Shown: positions 8,031 to 15,103 of the stretch, in pieces
Position numbering within the stretch: the first letter of the stretch is position 1
Layout: each line of letters starts with the position of its first letter
Source: Anaerococcus sp. Marseille-P3625
GTDB lineage: Bacteria > Bacillota > Clostridia > Tissierellales > Peptoniphilaceae
Length of the DNA stretch: 64,000 nt
Assembly: GCF_900232825.1 (NCBI RefSeq)
Contig: NZ_OCTP01000011.1
Location: forward strand, 769,262-833,261
Direction: 5' to 3'
Program-made: the position numbers and the translations under genes
Notes under the pieces: generated by a model
Seen by the model: the letters and a program-made list of their open reading frames with translations, nothing else
Database searches by the model: none
What the model was told of the DNA's origin: nothing

Positions 8031-8978
8031 TTATTCTCCTTTTTTCGCATCTACTTTTTCAATCTTTTTAACTATATTTTTAAAACCTGTTACTGTTAAC
8101 CAGTTGCTTTCAATAAATTCTCCTGCACCTTTCATATAAGGAGTGTCAGGATTATCCAAAAACATTAGCTCTGTCATCATTCTACCCTTTAGACATAAAG
8201 GTCTGCCAGAACTTGGTTTTTTAGCTGTAACTGCAATGTTTTCTCCATTTTTGGAGTGAACTTCAAAATTGCAACCAAATTCGCAAACTTTGCACTTAAC
8301 AGTTTTCTTTTCGCTTTCAAAACTTCTAATTTTGCCAAGCGATCTTTTGTCAATCAAAGCTCCAACTGGGCAAATTGAAACGCATCTATTGCAAGATATG
8401 CAATATGAATGAGCAAAATCTTTTCCTAGATCCAAAGCTATATAGGCATCATAACCTCTATCGGCAAAGCTTAGGATAGATCTTTCTTCGATTTGTCCAC
8501 AAATTTGAACGCATTTGCCACAAAGAATGCATTTAGCATTATCTTTTAAAATATAAGGGCTTGAAAGATCGTAAACTTTTTCTCTTTTTGCTCCGTCGTG
8601 GTCTCTAAATTTCACATCATATTCGTAAGCGTATTTTTGTAAATCGCAAGCTCCTGCTTTTTGGCAAGTTAGGCAATCATTTGGGTGAGAATCTAAAAGA
8701 AGTTGTAAAATAGCTCTTCTTTTTTTGATAATCTCCTCAGATTTAGTATTTATTTCCATGCCATCAGCAACTCTAGTTGAGCAAGCTGTATCGATTTTTG
8801 TCCAACCACGGTTTGTAATCTCTACTATGCATAACCTACAACCGCCGAACTTCTCAAGATCTGGATCGTAACATAGGGAAGGGATATCTATGCCATTTTC
8901 TCTGGCTACTTCCAAAATAAACCTATCTTTTTGGGTTTGTATTTCTTTTCCATCGATTTTTATTGTAATATCTGTCAT
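8031..8978 (-). CDS. NuoG-like iron-sulfur subunit (truncated paralogue of the FdhA N-terminus)
   Basis: 315 residues. It repeats the cluster order of the neighbouring FdhA N-terminus: [2Fe-2S] (CRLCIVEI), His-Cys3 (HPNDCLTCQKAGACDLQ), and two [4Fe-4S] motifs (CILCGKCVQIC, CISCNRCVSICP). It then has one more cluster motif (CKVCEFGC with a later CLKGRM), the start of a molybdopterin-oxidoreductase domain, and stops there. It therefore carries electrons but cannot hold the bis-MGD cofactor. It lies between the NuoF-like gene and fdhA, with 1 bp before the fdhA start. I infer that it wires the diaphorase part to FdhA, as the HydA/NuoG-type subunits do in bifurcating hydrogenase and formate dehydrogenase complexes. 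Confidence 0.82.
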   Translation of the reverse strand: MTDITIKIDGKEIQTQKDRFILEVARENGIDIPSLCYDPDLEKFGGCRLCIVEITNRGWTKIDTACSTRVADGMEINTKSEEIIKKRRAILQLLLDSHPNDCLTCQKAGACDLQKYAYEYDVKFRDHDGAKREKVYDLSSPYILKDNAKCILCGKCVQICGQIEERSILSFADRGYDAYIALDLGKDFAHSYCISCNRCVSICPVGALIDKRSLGKIRSFESEKKTVKCKVCEFGCNFEVHSKNGENIAVTAKKPSSGRPLCLKGRMMTELMFLDNPDTPYMKGAGEFIESNWLTVTGFKNIVKKIEKVDAKKGE

Positions 8979-8982
8979 AAAA

Positions 8983-10521
8983 TCATCCCTTTACTACAGC
9001 TTTTGGTTTGATTGGGCAAACATTATAGCAAGTTCCACATTTAATGCACTTATCTTGATCGATAATATGTTTTTCTTTTGGATTGCCGCTTATGCAAGAT
9101 ACTGGACAATTTCTCTTACAAGTTCCACATCCTATACAATTATCTGCTATCTTATAGCTTAACAAAGCCTTGCAAGTTCCAGCTGGGCAGTGTTTGTTTT
9201 TGATATGTTCGATGTATTCATCTTTGTAATACATAAGTGTTGAAATTACTGGGAAAGCCGCAGATTTTCCAAGACCACATAAAGATGTTTCAGTTACCAA
9301 TTGACTAAGTTCTTCTAGCTTATCAATATCTTCCATCTCGCCATGGCCGGCAATAATTCTTTCAAGAATTTCAAGAATTCTCTTTGTACCTTCTCTACAA
9401 GGAACGCACTTACCACATGATTCATCACAGGTAAAATCTAGGAAAAATCTTGCAATATCAACCATACAAGTATTCTCATCCATAACTACCATTCCGCCTG
9501 AACCCATGATTGAGTGTAATTCTTTTAAGGTTTCATAATCAACAGATGAGTCAAGGTATTTTGCTGGTATACATCCACCAGATGGACCACCAGTTTGTAC
9601 TGCCTTAAGCTCCTTATCTCCTTCAATTCCATCACCTAGGTCATAGATTATTTGTCTTAGAGTTGTACCCATTGGAACTTCTATAAGTCCACTTTTTTTG
9701 ACATCTCCTACTAGGGAGAAAACCTTAGTTCCTGGAGATTTTTCAGTACCGATAGATCTGTACCAATCAGCACCTTTTAGGATAATTTGTGCAACATTTG
9801 CCAAAGTTTCTACATTGTTGATAACTGTTGGTTTTTGCCATAAGCCTCTAAAGGCTGTACGGTGAATTTTTACTCTTGGCATTCCTCTTTTGCCCTCAAT
9901 TGATTCCATCAAAGCGGTGGATTCACCACAAACAAAGGCACCAGAACCTAATCTAAGCTCGATTGAAAAGTCAAAACCAGAATCCATTATATTTTTGCCA
10001 AGAAAGCCCTTATCTTCCGCATCTTTAATAGCGTATTTTAAACTTTCTACAGCTTTTGGATATTCAGCTCTAACATAGATAAAACCTCGATCGCTTCCTA
10101 TTGCATAACCTGCAATTGCCATTGCTTCAAGAACTGAATGAGGGTCATTTTCAAGAATTGACCTATCCATATAAGCACCAGGATCTCCTTCATCAGCGTT
10201 ACAGATTATATATTTTTGATCTACATCGTAATCGTAAGCTGTTTGCCATTTTTTGCCTGTCGGAAAGCCTGCGCCACCTCTTCCTCTTAACAAGGAATCT
10301 TTTATTACATTTATTATTTCTTGTCTATCCATTTCAAATAGAGCTTGATGGAGGGCAAAATATCCATCTCTAGCTATGTATTGATCAATATCTCTAGGAT
10401 CTATTACTCCACAGTTCCTAAGAGCAATTTTTACTTGTATGTCATCTGTCGGCTCTAAATTTTCTGGATGGGCAATTTTGGTATTTTCTTTAATCTCTTT
10501 AAGATAATCTAAACTAATCAT
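8983..10521 (-). CDS. NuoF/HydB-like NAD(P)H-binding flavoprotein subunit
   Basis: 512 residues. It has the FMN/NADH-binding core of NuoF (LLRGRGGAGFPTGKKW, CNADEGDPGAYMDR, GAFVCGESTALMESIEG), the N3-type [4Fe-4S] motif CDESCGKCVPCREGT with its downstream cysteine (SLCGLG), and two C-terminal ferredoxin [4Fe-4S] motifs (CIGCGTCKRNCP, CIKCGTCYNVCP). The N-terminal thioredoxin-like [2Fe-2S] domain found in many HydB proteins is missing; the separate NuoE-like gene upstream supplies that function. It is expected to exchange electrons between NAD(P)H and the Fe-S chain. Whether the complex also uses ferredoxin (bifurcation) is possible but not shown. Confidence 0.9.
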   Translation of the reverse strand: MISLDYLKEIKENTKIAHPENLEPTDDIQVKIALRNCGVIDPRDIDQYIARDGYFALHQALFEMDRQEIINVIKDSLLRGRGGAGFPTGKKWQTAYDYDVDQKYIICNADEGDPGAYMDRSILENDPHSVLEAMAIAGYAIGSDRGFIYVRAEYPKAVESLKYAIKDAEDKGFLGKNIMDSGFDFSIELRLGSGAFVCGESTALMESIEGKRGMPRVKIHRTAFRGLWQKPTVINNVETLANVAQIILKGADWYRSIGTEKSPGTKVFSLVGDVKKSGLIEVPMGTTLRQIIYDLGDGIEGDKELKAVQTGGPSGGCIPAKYLDSSVDYETLKELHSIMGSGGMVVMDENTCMVDIARFFLDFTCDESCGKCVPCREGTKRILEILERIIAGHGEMEDIDKLEELSQLVTETSLCGLGKSAAFPVISTLMYYKDEYIEHIKNKHCPAGTCKALLSYKIADNCIGCGTCKRNCPVSCISGNPKEKHIIDQDKCIKCGTCYNVCPIKPKAVVKG

Positions 10522-10529
10522 AAATTCAC

Positions 10530-11030
10530 CTACTTGTTATTTTCCAAAACTTTTAAGACATCTTTTTTTGTAAAGTGTTCGACCTGTTCGCCATTTATTT
10601 CAACTACTGGAGCAGCTCCACAGTTTCCAAGACATCTAGTTTCTGATATAGAAAACTTGCCATCAGGAGTAGTTTCTCCTTTTTTTATGCCAAGGCGAGT
10701 TTCAAATTCATTTAAAATATCGGCAGCTCCTTTTACATAGCATGCTGTTCCAAGACAGATGTGAATATCAGTTTTTCCCTTTGGAATAAAGGTAAATTGT
10801 GAATAGAAAGTTGCTACACCATAAACTTCTGCAAGTGGTATATTTAGTCTATTTGAAATTAGGGTCATAATTTCATCTGGCAAATAACCAAATATATTTT
10901 GTGCCTCTTGCAAAACTGGCATCAAAGGACCTTTTCTATCTTTATTTTTTTCTATGAAATTTTTAATTTCTTCTATCTTTTCTTTGTTTGCTTCCTTGTC
11001 GAAAGCAAAATTTCCTCTAATTGTTTTCAT
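10530..11030 (-). CDS. NuoE/HydC-like [2Fe-2S] thioredoxin-fold subunit
   Basis: 166 residues, typical for the NuoE family. After a helical N-terminus, the block LMPVLQEAQNIFGYLP and VYGVATFYSQF precede the four cluster cysteines, in CLGTACYVKGA (two) and ETRCLGNCGAAP (two). This subunit carries a [2Fe-2S] cluster next to the flavin of NuoF. It lies directly after the formate channel gene with GAGGAAATTA as ribosome site and 8 bp before the NuoF-like gene, so the two subunits are co-translated. No hydrogenase catalytic subunit is encoded nearby, which ties this diaphorase module to formate dehydrogenase. Confidence 0.9.
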   Translation of the reverse strand: MKTIRGNFAFDKEANKEKIEEIKNFIEKNKDRKGPLMPVLQEAQNIFGYLPDEIMTLISNRLNIPLAEVYGVATFYSQFTFIPKGKTDIHICLGTACYVKGAADILNEFETRLGIKKGETTPDGKFSISETRCLGNCGAAPVVEINGEQVEHFTKKDVLKVLENNK

Positions 11031-11867
11031 TTAATTTCCTCTTTTTCTATAAGCTAACCAATATCCTAATCCTACAAATATTCCACCACCGATGATATTA
11101 CCAAGGGTTACTGGAAGTAGATTGTGACCTAGAAAACTTCCCCAATTTAAGCCATTTAGAGCTGCTTGATCAAGACCTGTTGCAGCAACATATTCTGGTA
11201 TAGATTTTGCCAAAATTCCTGCAGGTATGTAATACATATTTGCAATACTATGCTCAAAACCTGAAAGAACAAATAGCATAACCGGGAAAAATGCACAAAG
11301 CATCTTGCCAACTTGGCTATCAGATCCAAAAGACATCCAAACTGCTAGGCAAACTAACCAGTTACAAGCAATTCCTAAAATAAGAGCTTGAGAAAATCCT
11401 AAATTCACCTTAGAATTTGCAATTAAGATTACTCTGGCTCCAAGTTCGCTTGCTCCACTATTCCATTGACCAGATTTTAGCATCAAAAATGCAAAAAATA
11501 CTGAACCAATAAAATTGCCAATATAAACTATGCCCCAAGCTCTCAATAATTCTTTTATACTTATTTTTTTGTCCAAAACTGAAATTACCATAAGGTTATT
11601 ACCGGTAAAAAGTTCAGCTCCTCCAATAAGTACAAATATTAGGCCTGGAGTAAAGGTTAAGCCTTGGATAAGCTTTCCAATTCCTAAGCTTTCTTTGCCT
11701 GCAAGTAAATTAAAAGATGCAAAGGTTGAACCGCCTGCCGCAAAAGCTATAAACACCCCAGCAATAAAAGAAAGTATAAAAAGTTTTTTGCTACTTGCGC
11801 GTGCCTTGCCAACATAAACATCACTTACCTTGTCCAAGATTTTATCTGGACTTAAAATCTCTTGCAT
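11031..11867 (-). CDS. Formate/nitrite transporter family channel (FocA-like)
   Basis: 278 residues with six predicted membrane helices, the size and layout of FNT-family pentameric channels. The family glycine-rich helix repeats are visible (IAFAAGG, FTPGLIFVLIGGAELFTGNNL, GNFIGSVFFAF, GIACNWLVCLAVWM, FVLSGFEHSIANMY, GNIIGGGIF). NWLVCLA and SGFEHSIANM are characteristic of formate channels; the histidine in FEHSIANM matches the central gating histidine. I start it at 11867, where GGAGGAG lies 4-5 bases upstream, rather than at the in-frame ATG at 11909. It is first in the formate dehydrogenase operon and should move formate across the membrane. Confidence 0.9.
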   Translation of the reverse strand: MQEILSPDKILDKVSDVYVGKARASSKKLFILSFIAGVFIAFAAGGSTFASFNLLAGKESLGIGKLIQGLTFTPGLIFVLIGGAELFTGNNLMVISVLDKKISIKELLRAWGIVYIGNFIGSVFFAFLMLKSGQWNSGASELGARVILIANSKVNLGFSQALILGIACNWLVCLAVWMSFGSDSQVGKMLCAFFPVMLFVLSGFEHSIANMYYIPAGILAKSIPEYVAATGLDQAALNGLNWGSFLGHNLLPVTLGNIIGGGIFVGLGYWLAYRKRGN

Positions 11868-11944
11868 ATCTCCTCCTTTATTTAACATAAGATATACATA
11901 AATATTCAATTTAAAAATATAAAATCAAATACTTACACACTAAT

Positions 11945-11973
11945 ATAATAAAACTTTTTCCCGACTTTGTCAA
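11945..11973 (-). promoter_or_regulatory. Promoter of the formate dehydrogenase/molybdopterin operon
   Basis: On the minus strand a perfect TTGACA (11968-11973) is followed by a 17-bp spacer and TATTAT (11945-11950). The first gene, the formate channel, begins about 78 bp downstream. No other strong promoter is seen before tupA, so this may drive about 12 kb. Confidence 0.75.
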
Positions 11974-11995
11974 TGAGAGTGAAAATGGCAGTATA

Positions 11996-12011
11996 GTCAA
12001 TATTACTTGAC
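11996..12011. promoter_or_regulatory. Candidate regulator-binding inverted repeat upstream of focA
   Basis: GTCAATATTACTTGAC is a perfect 5-bp inverted repeat with a 6-bp centre. It lies 23 bp upstream of the -35 box, centred about 65 bp before the probable start of transcription, where an activator would sit. Its half-site orientation is the opposite of an FNR site, so no regulator is named. Confidence 0.4.
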
Positions 12012-12120
12012 AAAAATTTATCTAACTAGGAAATCATTTTTTAATAAAGTATTTTCTTGAAATTTTTTGAAAGTTATCAGACAAATAATTTTTTTAGCCC
12101 TTGATTTATTAATATTTTAG

Positions 12121-12152
12121 ATAAAAAAATAAGCTTAAATTAATAAGCTTAT
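12121..12152 (-). terminator. Rho-independent terminator of the moaA-moaB operon
   Basis: On the minus strand ATAAGCTT (12145-12152) pairs with AAGCTTAT (12129-12136) around an 8-base loop and is followed directly by a run of T. It ends the operon 23 bases after the moaB stop. Confidence 0.8.
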
Positions 12153-12174
12153 CGAAATTGTATTTTTATAAATA

Positions 12175-12654
12175 CTAATGATTATCAATACCAATTATGG
12201 TTTCAAGAGCATGAATTAAAAAAGGTCTTATTATTTCAAAATTTTCCGTACAGGCTTTAGCAGATCCTGGGAAATTTATTATAAGGCTTTCTCCTCTTAT
12301 ACCAGCTACAGCTCTTGATAAATAGGCAAGAGGAGTGATTTTCCCGCCCTCATATCTCATAGCTTCTGTAATTCCAGGAGTTTGTTTTTCGATAACTTCT
12401 AAGCTCGCATCGGCTGTAAAATCTCTTTTGGAAAATCCAGTTCCACCGCTTGTTAGAATGAGGGAAATTTTTTCATCGGCATATTCTATTAATTTATTTT
12501 TTATTTCCTCGTAATCATCAGCTATTACTTGGTATTTTTTTACTTCAAAGCCCATTTCTTTTAAGAGATCTACTAGAATTTTCCCGCTTTTATCTTCGTA
12601 AATTCCAGCAGCTGCCCTATCTGAGCTTACCAAAACTGCCGCACTAAAGTTCAT
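12175..12654 (-). CDS. moaB: Molybdenum cofactor biosynthesis protein MoaB/MogA
   Basis: 159 residues. MoaB/MogA proteins adenylylate molybdopterin before MoeA inserts the metal. Family motifs visible are VSSDRAAAG near the N-terminus, LILTSGGTGFSKRDFT (the pterin-binding SGGTG loop) and a C-terminal GESLIINFPGSAKAC. Length matches MoaB. A GGAGG site lies 8 bp before the ATG. It is the last gene of the moaA operon and overlaps the MOSC gene by 11 bp, so it is translationally coupled to it. Confidence 0.92.
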   Translation of the reverse strand: MNFSAAVLVSSDRAAAGIYEDKSGKILVDLLKEMGFEVKKYQVIADDYEEIKNKLIEYADEKISLILTSGGTGFSKRDFTADASLEVIEKQTPGITEAMRYEGGKITPLAYLSRAVAGIRGESLIINFPGSAKACTENFEIIRPFLIHALETIIGIDNH

Positions 12655-13108
12655 TTTTATCCTCCAAATTTTCTTTAGGGATTTCTTTTATAGAAATTTG
12701 ATCGCCTGGATAAATGTAGCCTTCTTTTTTTACTATGGTAAAAATTCCCTCGCTTGGCATTATGCATTCGCCAATTATATTTCTAATTTCACAACCCTTG
12801 TGGCAAACTTTGCCAATTTGAGTGACTTCAAGTTCACAAGCTCCAATTACAAGCCTTGTTCCAATTGGCAAATGGTGAAGGTCAATTCCTTGGGTCATTA
12901 TATTTTCTGCAAAATCTCCAGGCTTTAGGCTGGGTAATTTTTTTTGCATTTTTTTAAGTGATTCTTCTGCCAAAAGAGAAACTTGCCTATGCCAATTGCC
13001 TGCATGGGCATCGCCAATTATTCCATGGTCAATTTTTAATTGGATTTTTTCTACGGGAGTTTTTATAGTTCCCTTTTCCTTGCTTATATTAACTGAAATT
13101 ACTTTCAT
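12644..13108 (-). CDS. MOSC-domain protein
   Basis: 154 residues. The MOSC fold handles molybdopterin-sulfur chemistry; small stand-alone MOSC proteins in moa operons are common in clostridia, but their exact reaction is unsettled. The family core is visible in GIIGDAHAGNWHRQVSLLAEESL, with the conserved cysteine region GKVCHKGCEIRNIIGECIMP nearer the end. I choose the ATG at 13108, which gives the usual MKVISVN start. A GTG at 13132 is in frame but would extend the overlap with moaC from 20 to 44 bp. It lies between moaC and moaB. Confidence 0.85.
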   Translation of the reverse strand: MKVISVNISKEKGTIKTPVEKIQLKIDHGIIGDAHAGNWHRQVSLLAEESLKKMQKKLPSLKPGDFAENIMTQGIDLHHLPIGTRLVIGACELEVTQIGKVCHKGCEIRNIIGECIMPSEGIFTIVKKEGYIYPGDQISIKEIPKENLEDKNEL

Positions 13109-13577
13109 TTGTGAATGTTCCACTTTTTCCACCTGACTTTTTTAATAATTTTATATTCGTGATTTCTATATCTCTTTGAAGAGCCTTGCACATATCATAA
13201 ATGGTTAAAGCTGCAAGACTTACAGCAGAGAGTGCTTCCATTTCCACTCCAGTTTTTTCATCTACCTTGCAAGTTGCAAAAATTTCTATGAAATTTTGCT
13301 TATCATTCATCTTAAATTCTATGTCTATGGCAGTTAAATTTATGGGATGGCACATAGGAATGGCCCTAGATGTGTTTTTGGCAGCCATTATTCCTGCGAC
13401 TTTTGCAACGGTAAGGACATCGCCCTTTTTTATTTGGCTATTTTTTACCATTTCATAAGTTTTTTCGTTAAGTAAAACTTTCCCGTAGGCTACGGCTTGT
13501 CTGTGGCTTATGGATTTTTCCGATACATCTACCATTTTTGCCTTGCCATTTTCGTCTAAATGTGAAAATTTGTCCAT
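13089..13577 (-). CDS. moaC: Cyclic pyranopterin monophosphate synthase MoaC
   Basis: 162 residues. MoaC converts the MoaA product to cyclic pyranopterin monophosphate, the first stable molybdopterin intermediate. Motifs: FSHLDENGKAKMVDVSEK at the N-terminus, GIMAAKNTSRAIPMCHPI (with the HPI active-site region), and EKTGVEMEALSAVSLAALTIYDMCKA near the C-terminus. Its start codon directly follows the moaA stop (TAAATG), and its Shine-Dalgarno GGAGGA is formed by the last two glycine codons of moaA. Confidence 0.95.
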   Translation of the reverse strand: MDKFSHLDENGKAKMVDVSEKSISHRQAVAYGKVLLNEKTYEMVKNSQIKKGDVLTVAKVAGIMAAKNTSRAIPMCHPINLTAIDIEFKMNDKQNFIEIFATCKVDEKTGVEMEALSAVSLAALTIYDMCKALQRDIEITNIKLLKKSGGKSGTFTNESNFS

Positions 13578-14516
13578 TTATCCTCCAATAGAATTCATAT
13601 TTCTTAAACTAGCAGAAGTAGAATTTTCTAGCTGGTGCTTTTGGGGTTTATTATAAATCGCCCTTATAATTTGCTCTTTTTTTTCTTCTTTTGATAGGCC
13701 CTTTATATTAATTTCATCTGCCGAATGTAGACAAGCTTTTAATTTGCCATCTGAAGTTAGTCTTATCTTGTTGCAATCTTTGCAAAACTTATTGCTTAAA
13801 GGTGAAATAAGGCCAATTTTTCCCTTGTAACCGTCAATTTGATAATTTCTAGCCACTCCCTTATATCCTAAATCTTTATAGGAATAGGCTTTTAAAATAT
13901 CCTGGTTTCCCATGAAATTTTCTTTATCAAAATCTTTGGCCTGGCCAATTGGCATTAGCTCAATAAACCTAACTTCTATATCTCTATCTTTGGTCAAATT
14001 TATAAAAGAATCTATCTCATCTTCGTTAAATCCCTTGATCAAAACTGTATTTATTTTTACCTTAAATCCTAAGTCCAGAGCTTTTTCTAAGGATCTTATG
14101 GTTTTGTCAAAATCGCAGCTTTTAGTAATTTTCTTAAATTTATCTTCTTTTAAAGTATCTAGGGAAAAATTAATCCTATTTACTCCAATTTCCTTCAAGC
14201 GTTCGAGTTTATCGTAAATCAAGGAGCCATTAGTTGTAATTCCAATATCTTCTAAGGCTTTAATAGATGCGATTTTTTCTATAAGATTCATTATATTTTT
14301 TCTTACAAAAGGCTCGCCGCCAGTAATTCTTACTTTTTTTACGCCCAAATCCGTCATGATTTGAACTATTTCATAAATTTCTTCAAAAGTTAAAATATCC
14401 TTATGGTCAAGTAATTTGATGCCTTCTTCACCCATGCAATATTTGCATCGAAAGTTGCACCTATCTGTGACTGATATTCTAAGATAAGAAATTTCTCTAT
14501 TAAATTGATCTTTCAT
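13578..14516 (-). CDS. moaA: GTP 3',8-cyclase MoaA
   Basis: 312 residues, radical-SAM enzyme for the first step of molybdopterin synthesis from GTP. The N-terminal SAM cluster motif is CNFRCKYC, preceded by LRISVTDR. The second cluster motif near the C-terminus is CKDCNKIRLTSDGKLKAC. The protein ends in NSIGG, keeping the conserved C-terminal double glycine needed for catalysis. It is the first gene of moaA-moaC-MOSC-moaB. No moaD, moaE or moeB is present in the window, so the sulfur-insertion step must be encoded elsewhere. Confidence 0.95.
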   Translation of the reverse strand: MKDQFNREISYLRISVTDRCNFRCKYCMGEEGIKLLDHKDILTFEEIYEIVQIMTDLGVKKVRITGGEPFVRKNIMNLIEKIASIKALEDIGITTNGSLIYDKLERLKEIGVNRINFSLDTLKEDKFKKITKSCDFDKTIRSLEKALDLGFKVKINTVLIKGFNEDEIDSFINLTKDRDIEVRFIELMPIGQAKDFDKENFMGNQDILKAYSYKDLGYKGVARNYQIDGYKGKIGLISPLSNKFCKDCNKIRLTSDGKLKACLHSADEINIKGLSKEEKKEQIIRAIYNKPQKHQLENSTSASLRNMNSIGG

Positions 14517-14563
14517 TAAATCATCCCTATCTAAAATTAAGAGTTTTCTTCTACCTAATTATT

Positions 14564-14626
14564 ATAACAGATTATGGACTATATAAAAAATTGCCGGCAA
14601 ATTTTGGGAAGATTTTCCCAAAAAAA
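14564..14626 (-). promoter_or_regulatory. moaA promoter region with two palindromes
   Basis: Reading toward moaA, a TATAAT box lies about 48 bp before the start codon with only a T-rich stretch at the -35 position. Just upstream are the 10-bp palindrome TTGCCGGCAA (14591-14600) and the inverted repeat GGGAA-N3-TTTCCC near 14606-14619. They may be operators for a metal or cofactor regulator; part of the second also overlaps the flanking terminator. Confidence 0.4.
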
Positions 14627-14648
14627 TAGAACCCAATATTGGGTTCCA
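14619..14648 (-). terminator. Terminator after the OsmC-like gene
   Basis: GAACCCAATATTGGGTTC (14629-14646) is a perfect palindrome. On the minus strand it is followed after two bases by a T run, 5 bp after the stop of the 14651-15103 gene. Confidence 0.75.
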
Positions 14649-14650
14649 TT

Positions 14651-15103
14651 TTATAAAACTATCTTAAAATTAACTTTTATTTTATCCTTAAAAGTGTTGT
14701 AAATTAGAGTTTTATCCAAAACTTCTTGTAGAAATTCACACAAATCGTCTCCTTCTAAAAATGAAAAGAAATAAATATCTATATTTATTTCATCTATTAG
14801 GGCTTTTTCATCAAAGCCAATTACATTTAGCAAGTACATTGGATTTTTTATTGTAAGGTTTACTTTTGCTTCTATGTCTTGGAGGACTTGCTGGTGTTTT
14901 TCGGCCTGCCTTTTCATGGTTAGGATGATTTCTGAAGTTATGGCAGATATTAGATAGTCTATTGATGTAAATTCTTCTTTTTCCGAATCAAAGGAAATGG
15001 GGGAATCTACAGCAATTGATGATTTTTCGTTGTAAATTTTGACCAAATCATCTCTAACTACTGCCCTATAATTTTTATTAAAAAAATTTATATCATCTGT
15101 CAT
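14651..15103 (-). CDS. OsmC-like small protein without the peroxidatic cysteines
   Basis: 150 residues. The arrangement of a short N-terminal beta part, a central helix after IDYLISAITSEIILTMKRQAE, and an INIDIYFFSFLEG strand followed by a helix (CEFLQEVLDKT) resembles the OsmC/Ohr fold. The two reactive cysteines of OsmC/Ohr are not at their usual places: the central helix reads TSEII where SCTA is expected. A peroxidase function is therefore doubtful. It overlaps the MetE-like gene by 11 bp and is last in a four-gene operon. The OsmC assignment is tentative; treat as an uncharacterised protein. Confidence 0.5.
   Translation of the reverse strand: MTDDINFFNKNYRAVVRDDLVKIYNEKSSIAVDSPISFDSEKEEFTSIDYLISAITSEIILTMKRQAEKHQQVLQDIEAKVNLTIKNPMYLLNVIGFDEKALIDEINIDIYFFSFLEGDDLCEFLQEVLDKTLIYNTFKDKIKVNFKIVL

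Larger units (their letters stand above)
11868..12174. other. Intergenic region between moaB and the formate channel gene
   Basis: This stretch holds the focA promoter, a 16-bp inverted repeat GTCAA-N6-TTGAC at 11996-12011 just upstream of its -35 box, and the moaB terminator at its right end. The rest (about 12015-12120) is AT-rich with no reading frame or further structure that I can support. Confidence 0.6.

Noticed and set aside
11996-12011. FNR/CRP binding site
   Set aside because: Half-sites are in the opposite order (GTCAA...TTGAC, not TTGAT...ATCAA) and the centre is 6, not 4, bases.
13912-14217. 101-residue plus-strand open frame
   Set aside because: Lies wholly inside moaA on the other strand and has no ribosome site or recognisable motif; a shadow frame.
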